DNA of 64,000 bases from Actinomyces graevenitzii C83. Its GTDB lineage: Bacteria; Actinomycetota; Actinomycetes; Actinomycetales; Actinomycetaceae. The stretch spans positions 927,327 through 991,326 of the forward strand of contig NZ_JH470338.1 of the NCBI RefSeq assembly GCF_000239695.1. Direction: 5' to 3'. Both the position numbers and the translations under genes were made by a program. The notes under the pieces are model-generated. The model was not told the DNA's origin. It saw only the letters and a list, made by a program, of their open reading frames with translations, and searched no databases. This document shows, in pieces, positions 9,365-17,042 of this stretch; positions within the stretch are counted from its first letter, which is position 1; each line of letters opens with the position of its first letter.

Positions 9365-9991
9365 CTAGGCCCCGAACTGCTTTACAAAGGTCTCTACCGC
9401 GTCCACCATCATCTGCACCGCAATAGCTGCCAGCAGCAAACCGGCAATACGGGTTAGCAGGGTGATACCAGACTGCTTAAGAATCCGGTTAAGCACCGTG
9501 GAGAAGTGCAGGGTGAGCCAAATGACCACGTGTGACATCACGATAGCCACACCCACACTAATCCAACCGGCGGTGGAGCCAGAAGAATCAGCTGCCACCA
9601 TGGCGGCCACAATCGCACCGGGCCCAGCCAGTAGGGGCGTACCTAGGGGCACTAGGGCTGCGTTAACCCCACCGGTAGCGTCAGGGTCAGGATGCTCATC
9701 CATTTTGTCAGTAAGCAGCTCCAAGGCCACCAACAGTAGCAACAGACCACCAGATAGCTGCAAAGCGGGCACGCTAATACCTAGAAACTCTAGAATGTAA
9801 CGTCCAGCTAAGGCGAATACTAAAATTACGCCAAGGCTAACTAGCGTAGCTGTGCGGGCAGATCTTTTACGCTGCGCATCAGACTGTTTTCCAGTTAGTG
9901 ACAGGAAGATCGGGATGGCCCCCACCGGGTCTTGAATAACTACCAGCGTAGCTAGCGAGGTAGCAAACACATGGGGTTCAAAGATTTCCAC
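9365..9991 (-). CDS. MarC family integral membrane protein
   Basis: 208-residue membrane protein of the MarC (UPF0056) family. About six hydrophobic segments are visible, and the family hallmark VVIQDPVGAIPIFLSL lies near the N-terminus (residues ~17-32). The biochemical role of the family is unsettled, and the old link to multiple antibiotic resistance was not upheld. The start is GTG, overlapping the last base of the upstream PHP gene's TAG. A strong Shine-Dalgarno (GGAGGGG) sits just upstream within the PHP gene, so the two are translationally coupled and form an operon. Confidence 0.88.
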   Translation of the reverse strand: MEIFEPHVFATSLATLVVIQDPVGAIPIFLSLTGKQSDAQRKRSARTATLVSLGVILVFALAGRYILEFLGISVPALQLSGGLLLLLVALELLTDKMDEHPDPDATGGVNAALVPLGTPLLAGPGAIVAAMVAADSSGSTAGWISVGVAIVMSHVVIWLTLHFSTVLNRILKQSGITLLTRIAGLLLAAIAVQMMVDAVETFVKQFGA

Positions 9992-10881
9992 TACCCCTCC
10001 AGAATGGGTAGCAGCCCCTGCTCCACAACGCGCTCGTAGAACTCTACCGGCATTAGGTTTTCGCCTAAACGGTTAGGTTTACCCGCCCCGTGGTAGTCGC
10101 TTGAACCGCTAATTCCCAGCCCCAGATCCTTAGCAAGACGCAGGGCCTGCGCACGGGCGGCGTCGTCGTGATCGCGGTGATAAACCTCAAGACCAGCCAA
10201 ACCAACCTCAGCCATGCGAGCAAATACCTCATCGGGAATTAGGCGCTTGCTGCGGCTAGCGGCACGCGGGTGAGCCACCACCGGCACTCCCCCAGCTGCG
10301 CGTACCAGGGCGCAGGCTTTGACCGGGTCGGGGGCGTAACGCTCCACGGTGTAGGGCGAGCCAGGCTTAAGCGGGCCGGCAAAAACCTCGCTGCGGTTTT
10401 TAAAAGCCCCGGCAGCTACCAGCGCGTCAGCAATGTGAGGGCGTCCCAAAGTGGCTCCGGGAGCTGTCTGAGCGACAACTTCTTCCCAGGTGATGGGGTA
10501 ATCCTTGCTTAGTCGCTCAACCATAAGGCGGGCGCGCTCATGGCGGGCTTCATGCGAGCGCCTAAGCTCCCGATTTAAAGCCACATTGTCGGGGTCGTGT
10601 AGGTAAGAGAGCAGATGCAGGGTAATTCCCTGGTAGGAGCAGGAAATTTCCATGCCGCGCAGCAGTTTCAGGCTGGTGCCTTCGATTGCTTGCGCAGCTT
10701 GGTGCCATCCATCTGTGGTGTCATGGTCGGTCAACCCAATAACGTCCAGGCCGCATTCGAGAGCGGAAGCGACTAACTGTGCTGGGGTTTGGGTGCCATC
10801 GGAACAACTTGAATGAGTATGAGGATCAATGCGCACACTTGGATTGTATGGCCTAGGTGGCTCAGGCGCCGTTAGGCTCAC
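9991..10881 (-). CDS. PHP-domain phosphoesterase (YciV/TrpH-like, RNase AM family)
   Basis: 296-residue metal-dependent phosphoesterase of the PHP family. Metal-binding motifs are visible in order: DPHTHSSCSDG (~19-29), LTDHDTTDGW (~50-59), RGMEISC, HPRAASR and SGSSDYHGAG near the C-terminus. Characterised relatives hydrolyse nucleoside 3',5'-bisphosphates or act as 5'-3' exoribonucleases on short RNAs, and either is possible here. The GTG at 10881 is chosen by length. A second in-frame GTG lies just before RIDPHTH and would remove the first 16 residues. Neither has a strong ribosome site. The gene is in an operon with marC downstream. Confidence 0.87.
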   Translation of the reverse strand: MSLTAPEPPRPYNPSVRIDPHTHSSCSDGTQTPAQLVASALECGLDVIGLTDHDTTDGWHQAAQAIEGTSLKLLRGMEISCSYQGITLHLLSYLHDPDNVALNRELRRSHEARHERARLMVERLSKDYPITWEEVVAQTAPGATLGRPHIADALVAAGAFKNRSEVFAGPLKPGSPYTVERYAPDPVKACALVRAAGGVPVVAHPRAASRSKRLIPDEVFARMAEVGLAGLEVYHRDHDDAARAQALRLAKDLGLGISGSSDYHGAGKPNRLGENLMPVEFYERVVEQGLLPILEG

Positions 10882-11012
10882 CCGGTTGTTAAGATGCCGG
10901 CCCTAGAAGTCTTAACGCCTCACTGTCAGCGAGGTCCCAGCCTCGCCGCCCCCGCACTAGGAGCCGTAGCGCCCAACCCCACCGCCAGCACCGAGCCCAG
11001 CCGCGCCGGGGT

Positions 11013-11055
11013 CCAGCGTTTAAACGGCTTAGGGCCCAGCGCGTTAAACGGCTTA
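11013..11055. repeat. Direct repeat in the aminopeptidase P promoter region
   Basis: CCAGCGTTTAAACGGCTTA (11013-11031) recurs as CCAGCGCGTTAAACGGCTTA (11036-11055), with the AAACGGCTTA core spaced 24 bp apart. It ends ten bases before the start codon at 11066, so it may be a regulator site or simply local duplication. Confidence 0.5.
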
Positions 11056-11065
11056 TGATGGCTTT

Positions 11066-12607
11066 ATGACTGAGGAAAAATCCGCCGCTTCCAGCGACAA
11101 CCAGACTTTAGCTGACCGTGGTAACAACCGTTCACGTCAGCCTGCCAACTCCGCTTTCCGCGAGTTCATTGGCTCTAACTGGGGCCCGCGCCCGGAAAAC
11201 ACGCAGGGTCGTAATGAGTCTGCTCCTTGGGCTGCTGCCCGCCGTGAGGCTTTGGGCAAGCTGTTCCCCAACAAGCGCCTAGTGATTCCTGCCGGCCCGC
11301 TTAAGGTACGCAACAATGACTGCGATTACCGCTTCCGCCCACACTCGGCTTTTGCGCATCTGACCGGTACCGGCACTGATTTTGAGCCCGACGCCGTGCT
11401 GGTGCTTGACCCCATCCGTGACGGCGGTCAGGGCCCCACTCACACCGCTGTGCTTTACTTCCGTCCGCGCGCTTCACGTTCAAGCGAAGAGTTTTATGGC
11501 GACCCGCGCTACGGCGAGCTGTGGGTAGGGGTGCGTCCTTCCCTGGAGGAAGTTGAGCACGCCACCGGTATTGCTTGCGCCCACATTGACTCTCTAGGTG
11601 ACGCCCTAGCTAAGGATGCGGGCACGCTAGAACTGTGTGTGGTTAGCGAGGCCGACCCCAGTGTCACTGAGCTGGTTAACCAGGTGCGCAGCCAAAACGG
11701 TGCAGTAGACGCCCAGGTTAACGCCGCTAACGACGCCAAGCTGCTAGAGGCTTTGGCTGAGCTACGTTTAATTAAGGACCAGTGGGAAATTGAGCAGCTG
11801 GAACTGGCTGTCTCGGTCACCAAGTCCGGTTTTGAAAAGCTGATTCGTTCCCTGCCGCGCGCCACTGAGCACTGGCGTGGTGAGCGTGTGCTGGAGGGTG
11901 CTTTTGGCGCCGTGGCCCGCGAAGAGGGTAACGGCCTGGGCTATGACACCATTGCCGCCTCCGGTAACCACGCCAACACGCTGCACTGGATTAACAACGA
12001 TGGGCGCGTGCTTGAGTCTGACATGGTACTGGTTGACGCCGGCGCCGAGGTGGACTCGCTCTACACCGCTGACGTGACCCGTACCCTGCCGGTTTCGGGT
12101 ACTTTCTCTGAGGCTCAGCGCAAGATTTATCAGGCAGTTCTCGACGCCGCCGATGCTTCTTTCGCTAAGGCTAACGAGCCCGGGGTGCGTTTCCGCGACC
12201 TGCACAATGCCGCCATGGAGGTTCTGGCTGAGCGTCTAGAGTCTTGGGGCTGCCTGCCTGAGGGCGTCACTGCTGCCCAGTCGCTTTCGGCTGAGGGCCA
12301 GTACCACCGCCGCTGGATGGTGCACGGCACCAGCCACCACCTGGGTCTGGATGTGCACGACTGCGCCCAGGCACGCCGGGAAATGTACATGGATGCGCTG
12401 CTAGAGCCGGGCATGTGCTTCACCATTGAGCCGGGCCTGTACTTCCGCGCCGATGACCTGCAGGTACCTGAGGAGCTGCGCGGCCAGGCTGTGCGCATTG
12501 AGGACGACATTGTCATTGACCCTGATGGCAGCGCCCGTCGCATCACCGCCGATATTCCGCGTGACACCGACGACGTCGAAAACTGGGTACGTTCTCTGCG
12601 CGGCTGA
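11066..12607 (+). CDS. pepP: Xaa-Pro aminopeptidase (aminopeptidase P family, M24B)
   Basis: 513-residue two-domain enzyme removing N-terminal residues before proline. The N-terminal aminopeptidase-P domain (about 45-230, including RFRPHSAFAHLTG) is followed by the pita-bread M24 domain. Metal ligands are recognisable: the two aspartates in LVDAGAEVDSLYTADVTRT, the histidine in MVHGTSHHLGLDVHD, glutamate in FTIEPGLYF and glutamate in VRIEDDIVI. The first ~45 residues are polar and probably disordered. The protein is probably cytoplasmic, with no signal peptide. The ATG has no strong Shine-Dalgarno. It is transcribed away from the PHP-marC operon across a ~180-bp gap. Confidence 0.92.
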   Translation: MTEEKSAASSDNQTLADRGNNRSRQPANSAFREFIGSNWGPRPENTQGRNESAPWAAARREALGKLFPNKRLVIPAGPLKVRNNDCDYRFRPHSAFAHLTGTGTDFEPDAVLVLDPIRDGGQGPTHTAVLYFRPRASRSSEEFYGDPRYGELWVGVRPSLEEVEHATGIACAHIDSLGDALAKDAGTLELCVVSEADPSVTELVNQVRSQNGAVDAQVNAANDAKLLEALAELRLIKDQWEIEQLELAVSVTKSGFEKLIRSLPRATEHWRGERVLEGAFGAVAREEGNGLGYDTIAASGNHANTLHWINNDGRVLESDMVLVDAGAEVDSLYTADVTRTLPVSGTFSEAQRKIYQAVLDAADASFAKANEPGVRFRDLHNAAMEVLAERLESWGCLPEGVTAAQSLSAEGQYHRRWMVHGTSHHLGLDVHDCAQARREMYMDALLEPGMCFTIEPGLYFRADDLQVPEELRGQAVRIEDDIVIDPDGSARRITADIPRDTDDVENWVRSLRG

Positions 12608-12665
12608 TACGTAGTTAAGACCGGCGAAATTTAGCCATTAAAACTGTCTTTACTGGCTGATCTAG

Positions 12666-12712
12666 GTTTTGGGGTGGCACTTACTAAGAGGTGCCACCCC
12701 AAAACTATTTGG
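12666..12712 (+). terminator. Strong intrinsic terminator
   Basis: Perfect 15-bp stem GTTTTGGGGTGGCAC / GTGCCACCCCAAAAC with a 10-nt loop, followed by TATTTGG. It separates pepP from the MgtE/CBS operon. Confidence 0.85.
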
Positions 12713-12781
12713 TTTATTTAGCCGATCTTTTCACACTTTTGAGGTTAGCTCTGGCCATAGCTAGGGGGCTAACCTAAGACC

Positions 12782-14074
12782 ATGGAGGTTATGCGCACCC
12801 ATTCCACAACCCGCGTCTACATCGCTCGCCTAGCCGGCACAGCGGTCTTTGACCCGCTTGGTGATCAGGTAGGCAAAGTGGTTGACGTGGTCGTTTTAAT
12901 TAACCTACGCTCAGCCCCCCGCGCAGTTGGGCTGGTAGTTGAGGTACCCGGGCGCCGTCGAGTATTTGTGCCCCTTTCCCGCGTAACCGCCATGGAACCG
13001 GGGGCGGTAATTACTACCGGCGTACTTAACGTACGCCGTTTCTCCCAGCGTTCACTAGAGACCCTGGTGGTGGGTGAGCTTTTAGATAAGCGCGTAACCC
13101 TGCGTGACGGGTCTGGCACCGTGGAAATTCGCGACGTGTGCATCGAAAAAGACCGCAACCATGACTGGAATGTGACGCGCCTATTTGTGCAGCGCCCGGT
13201 CACTGGGCGCCTGGGGCTACGCAAGGGCGAAACTTTCACCGTTGAGGTGGGCGACGTCATCGGCCTGTCGCTACGCCCCAATGAGCAGGGGGTTAGCGCA
13301 CTGCTGGCCACCATGGAGGATCTAAAGCCTGCTGACCTGGCTGATGCCCTGCACGAGTTACCCCCGGTACGCCGCCTTGAGGTGGCCACGGCCCTAACCG
13401 ATGAGCGCCTAGCTGACGCCCTGGAGGAGCTTTCGGCTGAGGATTCGCTAGCTATTTTGTCTAAGCTTGAGGCCCCACGCGCCGCCGACGTTTTGGATGT
13501 TATGCAGCCTGACGACGCCGCCGACCTAGTCTCCGAGCTGCCCTTACCTAAAGCTGAAGCCCTACTGGCCCTGATGGAGCCCGATGAGGCTGCCGACGTG
13601 CGCCGCCTGATGGCTTATGACGACTACACCGCCGGTGGTTTGATGACCACTGAGCCTATTATTTTGCCTCCCGAGGCCACTGTAGCCACCTTCCTGGCCC
13701 ACGCCCGTAAGGAGGAGGGCAGCCCGGCCCTGGCCACCATGGGTTTTGTGGCTCGCCCCCCGCTAGAGTCACCTACCGGCCGTTTTATTGGCGTGGTGCA
13801 TTTACAGCGGGCCCTACGCGAGCCTCCCCAAACCCTGGTGGGCTCCATTATTGATCGGGATCTGGAATCAGTTTCCCCGAGTGACTCTATTGGTACGGTT
13901 ACCCGTATTTTGGCTACCTATAACCTAACCGCCTTGGCTGTAGTAGATGATGCAGACCGCCTGGTGGGAGCCGTCAGCGTCGATGACGTTTTGGACCACC
14001 TCATGCCCGATGACTGGCGTGACGCTGACGATGACGTAACCGATGAGGCCATCGAAAAGAGTGCAAATGGCTGA
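12782..14074 (+). CDS. PRC-barrel, MgtE N-terminal and CBS domain protein
   Basis: 430-residue cytoplasmic protein with no membrane segments, so not itself a magnesium channel. Order: PRC-barrel-like N-terminal part (about 10-160), helical MgtE_N repeats (LADALHELPPVRRLEV, AADLVSELPLPKAEAL, about 180-280), then a CBS pair (VVHLQRAL, SVDDVLDHL). MgtE_N and CBS domains sense Mg or nucleotides, and a regulatory role in ion homeostasis is inferred. Its counterpart in mycobacteria (Rv1232c) likewise precedes DUF1003 and Mrp. Two ATGs compete (12782 and 12791). GGAGG lies between them, too close to the second. The stop overlaps the DUF1003 start by eight bases. Confidence 0.85.
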   Translation: MEVMRTHSTTRVYIARLAGTAVFDPLGDQVGKVVDVVVLINLRSAPRAVGLVVEVPGRRRVFVPLSRVTAMEPGAVITTGVLNVRRFSQRSLETLVVGELLDKRVTLRDGSGTVEIRDVCIEKDRNHDWNVTRLFVQRPVTGRLGLRKGETFTVEVGDVIGLSLRPNEQGVSALLATMEDLKPADLADALHELPPVRRLEVATALTDERLADALEELSAEDSLAILSKLEAPRAADVLDVMQPDDAADLVSELPLPKAEALLALMEPDEAADVRRLMAYDDYTAGGLMTTEPIILPPEATVATFLAHARKEEGSPALATMGFVARPPLESPTGRFIGVVHLQRALREPPQTLVGSIIDRDLESVSPSDSIGTVTRILATYNLTALAVVDDADRLVGAVSVDDVLDHLMPDDWRDADDDVTDEAIEKSANG

Positions 14075-14675
14075 CTCTCTAGACACTCCCCTAGACCCTT
14101 CACAGCGCGGCTGGAAGCCGTGGCGGCGCGGCGGCGGCGATAAGGACGGTTTTGGCCGTTTTGCTGAGGCCACCGCCCGATTTATGGGTTCACCCTCATT
14201 CGTGCTGTATATGACCATTTTCGTAACCGCCTGGATCGTTGCGAATGTGGCCCTAGCTAGCGTGGGTTATGCCTGGGATGAGTACCCATTCATCCTGCTT
14301 AACCTGGCTTTTTCTACCCAGGCTTCATATTCAGCGCCGCTGATTATGTTGGCACAGAACCGCCAAGATGACCGCGACCGCGTAACTGCTGAGCAGGATC
14401 GTCAGCGCGCTGAGCGCAACCTGGCTGACACCGAGTTTCTGACCCGTGAAATTGCGGCGCTGCGTCTAGCTATGAACGATGTGGCCACCCGCGACTTTGT
14501 GCGTTCAGAGATGCGTGACTTGCTGATGGAGATTGTGGCTGAGGAAAGTAACCTGATCCAGGCCGCCGCCCAGCAGCAAGCCGAGTTTGCTCAGCGCCAA
14601 GCTCAGCTAGAGCAGCAGCATCAGTTAGATCAGCAGTGCCAACAGCAAAACAACCCTACTTCCAACCACGACTAG
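14067..14675 (+). CDS. DUF1003 membrane protein
   Basis: About 202 residues. DUF1003 hallmark: two adjacent transmembrane helices (FVLYMTIFVTAWIVANVALA and the FILLNLAFSTQASYSAPLIM segment), then NRQDDRDR and a long charged, probably coiled-coil helix. The tail is glutamine-rich (AQQQAEFAQRQAQLEQQHQL). Function unknown. The start ATG at 14067 overlaps the upstream stop in ATGGCTGA. An upstream in-frame GTG at 14061 is an alternative. It is cotranscribed with the MgtE/CBS gene. Confidence 0.88.
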   Translation: MADSLDTPLDPSQRGWKPWRRGGGDKDGFGRFAEATARFMGSPSFVLYMTIFVTAWIVANVALASVGYAWDEYPFILLNLAFSTQASYSAPLIMLAQNRQDDRDRVTAEQDRQRAERNLADTEFLTREIAALRLAMNDVATRDFVRSEMRDLLMEIVAEESNLIQAAAQQQAEFAQRQAQLEQQHQLDQQCQQQNNPTSNHD

Positions 14676-14687
14676 ACGCCGTCTATC

Positions 14688-14787
14688 GGCCCAGCTAACA
14701 CCCTTTTGGGGGCGGCAGCTTTTTCGCTGCTAGATATCTCAAATGTGATCTATGACCGCACTGCTTCTATAGAAGTGTTAGCTGGGC
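14688..14787 (+). other. Inverted-repeat-bounded structured region upstream of mrp
   Basis: A 13-bp perfect inverted repeat (GCCCAGCTAACAC at 14689-14701, GTGTTAGCTGGGC at 14775-14787) encloses 73 bases. Inside are further small hairpins: GCAGC/GCTGC, TAGAT/ATCTA and the palindrome TTCTATAGAA. If transcribed it would fold as a multibranched RNA ending 14 bases before the mrp start. No known riboswitch family was recognised. Confidence 0.45.
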
Positions 14788-14801
14788 TTTAGTATTAGCT
14801 C

Positions 14802-15944
14802 ATGACACTACCCACCCAAGAGGCTATTGAGGCCGCTCTAGAGCGCGTCATCGATCCTGAAATTCGCCGCCCAGTTACGCAGCTGGGCATGGTGCGTTCT
14901 ATTGATATTGCCGACGACGGCGCAGTTACTATCGGTTTGAACCTCACCGTGGCAGGTTGCCCGCTTAAAGACACCCTAACCGCTGACACCCAACGCGAGG
15001 TTGGCGCCGTCGCTGGCGTAACCAGCGTCAAGGTGGAGCTGGGGGTTATGAACGACGAGGAGCGTGCCGCCCTACGCACAAAGCTGCGCGGTGGCGTGGC
15101 CGAGCCGGAAATTCCTTTCACCAAGCCCGGCAACCTGACCCGCGTCTATGCGGTCACCTCCGGTAAGGGCGGCGTTGGTAAATCTTCGGTAACCGCCAAC
15201 TTGGCTGCCGCCATGGCCGCCCAGGGACTCAGCGTTGGCGTAGTTGACGCCGATATTTACGGTTTCTCTATCCCCCGCATGTTGGGCGTGGACCACGTAC
15301 CCACCCAGCTTGACGGCATGATTGTGCCCCCGGTTTCCCACGGGGTGAAGGTTATTTCTATCGGCATGTTTGTGGGCGAACACCAGCCAGTGGTGTGGCG
15401 TGGCCCGATGCTGCACCGCGCCGTGCAGCAATTCCTCACCGACGTGTTCTGGGGTGACCTAGACGTGCTGCTGCTAGACCTACCTCCGGGAACCGGTGAC
15501 GTGACCATTTCGGTGGCTCAGCTGCTACCTAACGCCGAGATTTTGGTAGTAACCACCCCGCAGACAGCTGCCGCTGAGGTGGCTGAGCGTACCGGCCTGA
15601 TTGCCAGCCAAACCAAACAGAAGGTGGTTGGGGTAATCGAGAACATGTCCTACATTGAGCAGCCCGACGGCACCACCCTAGAGATTTTCGGTTCCGGTGG
15701 AGGCGCCCAGGTGGCCGCTAACCTGAGCCGTGAGCTGGGTTATGAGGTGCCGGTGCTAGCGCAGCTGCCGCTGGACATTAATGTGCGTGAGGGCTCTGAC
15801 TGTGGGGTACCGGCTTCTATTGCCGACGACGGCCGCCCCGCCGCTGGCTCCAGCGCCGCCCAGGGTCTAGCTGGGGTGGCGCGCAAGCTGGGTCACCGTG
15901 CACGCGGCCTGGCTGGCCGCAGCCTAGGCGTCAGCCCGGTTTAA
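14802..15944 (+). CDS. mrp: Mrp/NBP35 family P-loop ATPase (Fe-S cluster carrier)
   Basis: 380-residue protein proposed to bind and deliver iron-sulphur clusters. The N-terminal MIP18/DUF59 domain (about 1-85, VIDPEIRRPVTQLGMV) is followed by a deviant Walker A, TSGKGGVGKSSVTANLA, with the signature lysine, then DADIYGFSIPRML and DLPPGTGDVTIS. The C-terminal CxxC that holds the cluster in bacterial ApbC is absent. Only one cysteine (GSDCGVP) follows the P-loop domain, so cluster binding may differ or be lost. The ATG at 14802 lacks a strong Shine-Dalgarno. It follows the MgtE/CBS-DUF1003 pair, as in mycobacteria. Confidence 0.88.
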   Translation: MTLPTQEAIEAALERVIDPEIRRPVTQLGMVRSIDIADDGAVTIGLNLTVAGCPLKDTLTADTQREVGAVAGVTSVKVELGVMNDEERAALRTKLRGGVAEPEIPFTKPGNLTRVYAVTSGKGGVGKSSVTANLAAAMAAQGLSVGVVDADIYGFSIPRMLGVDHVPTQLDGMIVPPVSHGVKVISIGMFVGEHQPVVWRGPMLHRAVQQFLTDVFWGDLDVLLLDLPPGTGDVTISVAQLLPNAEILVVTTPQTAAAEVAERTGLIASQTKQKVVGVIENMSYIEQPDGTTLEIFGSGGGAQVAANLSRELGYEVPVLAQLPLDINVREGSDCGVPASIADDGRPAAGSSAAQGLAGVARKLGHRARGLAGRSLGVSPV

Positions 15945-16058
15945 AGACACCGCGCCTTAAGCTGCACTTTTAAATCGCCTCTTTAATCTGGCGTTTTTTA
16001 ACGAGCACGCTTTGAAACGAACGCGCTTTGACAAACCAAACCTTCACCAAACCAAGCT

Positions 16059-16095
16059 GTGGGGGGCCCGCTTGCAATGCAAGCGGGCCCCCCAC
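16059..16095. terminator. Perfect 17-bp hairpin between mrp and the O-methyltransferase gene
   Basis: GTGGGGGGCCCGCTTGC pairs perfectly with GCAAGCGGGCCCCCCAC across a 3-nt loop. No T-run follows on either side. It lies 115 bases after the mrp stop and presumably ends both convergent transcripts. Confidence 0.7.
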
Positions 16096-16097
16096 GT

Positions 16098-16252
16098 CTA
16101 ACCTGGTTTCGGACCTGATCAGTTTTAGACCTATTCGGTTTTGGACCTAACCAGTCTTGAGCCTAACCAGTTTTGGCCCTAAGTGGTTTTGGCTCTAATT
16201 AGGTCTAATCAGTTTGGGTCTCTAGCCGGGTTTGGCTATCTAGCTGAGTTTG
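16098..16252. repeat. Degenerate 16-nt tandem repeat array
   Basis: About nine to ten imperfect units approximate GACCTAACCAGTTTTG. Clear 16-nt units begin at 16112, 16128, 16144, 16160, 16176 and 16202. A shortened unit lies at 16192, and 17-18 nt units at 16218 and 16235. The array starts just beyond the perfect hairpin and runs into the 3' end of the O-methyltransferase gene (stop 16240-16242). A period of 16 cannot keep a reading frame, so it is not coding. Confidence 0.75.
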
Positions 16253-16875
16253 ACGCTAACTAGCAAGCCGTCGCCCACTGGCAAGATATTGGTCAGCAGT
16301 TGCTCGTGAGCGATAAGTTCACGCCCCAGTTGACGCATGATTACGGTTTGCGGATCGCGACGGGCCGGGTCAGCCACATTGTCGTTCCATAGCGCGCGCG
16401 TGATGGCTAGGATGCCGCCTACGCGCAGCATACGTAGCGCCATGTTGACTAGGTTGGCGCTTTCGCTGGGGCCGCAATCGAGTACCACCATGTCGTAAGA
16501 GTTGGCTGCCATACGTGGCATCACGTCGCTGGCGCGTCCGTTAATCATGCGGAAACGCGAAGCTTGGTAACCGGCATTCATAAACATGCGCCTAGCTTGG
16601 CGATGTAGTTCAGCCTCCAGATCAATGGTGGTTAGTACGCCGTCGGAACCCATGCCTGAAAGCAACCACAAGCCTGAGACTCCAACCCCGGTACCAACCT
16701 CAGCTACAGCCTTGGCTCGCGATGCGGCTGCCAGCATACGCAGCGCTGCACCTGTACCGCTGGAGACCGGGGTGGCCCCCAGTTCAGTGCCGCGCAGACG
16801 GGCCAGCGTCAGCACCTCGTCTTCGAAAGCCTGCTCCTCGGTATAGACCCAGGTGAGGTTTTTATCAGCACGCAA
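16240..16875 (-). CDS. SAM-dependent O-methyltransferase (family 3, Rv1220c-like)
   Basis: 211-residue class I methyltransferase. The SAM-binding motif AVAEVGTGVGVSGLWLL (~57-73) is followed by the acidic TTIDLE and by MVVLDCGP. The pattern matches the actinobacterial O-methyltransferase found beside tatB and mrp. Natural substrate unknown. The start is TTG at 16875-16873, supported by AGGAG six bases upstream. The last codons lie inside the 16-nt repeat array, so the C-terminus may have been shaped by it. It is divergent from tatB. Confidence 0.85.
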   Translation of the reverse strand: MRADKNLTWVYTEEQAFEDEVLTLARLRGTELGATPVSSGTGAALRMLAAASRAKAVAEVGTGVGVSGLWLLSGMGSDGVLTTIDLEAELHRQARRMFMNAGYQASRFRMINGRASDVMPRMAANSYDMVVLDCGPSESANLVNMALRMLRVGGILAITRALWNDNVADPARRDPQTVIMRQLGRELIAHEQLLTNILPVGDGLLVSVKLS

Positions 16876-17042
16876 CAGACACTCCTGGCATATGACGGGT
16901 GGGAACAGCGCTTACATAGTATCGCCTTAAGGAAGAAAATATGGCCAACTAGCTCACCAGGTGGGCAAGGCCATCATTCCTAGGGCATAAATTGGCCCCG
17001 GTTAGGCGCCGCAGCTGCATAGGGGAATTTATACTAGGAGAC

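Noticed and set aside
9212..9457. 81-codon frame after the DEAD-box helicase
   Set aside because: Its 3' half overlaps marC antisense, and the composition (Pro/Arg-rich) is not protein-like.
16098..16252. CRISPR or tRNA-like array
   Set aside because: The 16-nt units are contiguous and degenerate with no spacers; no cloverleaf could be drawn.
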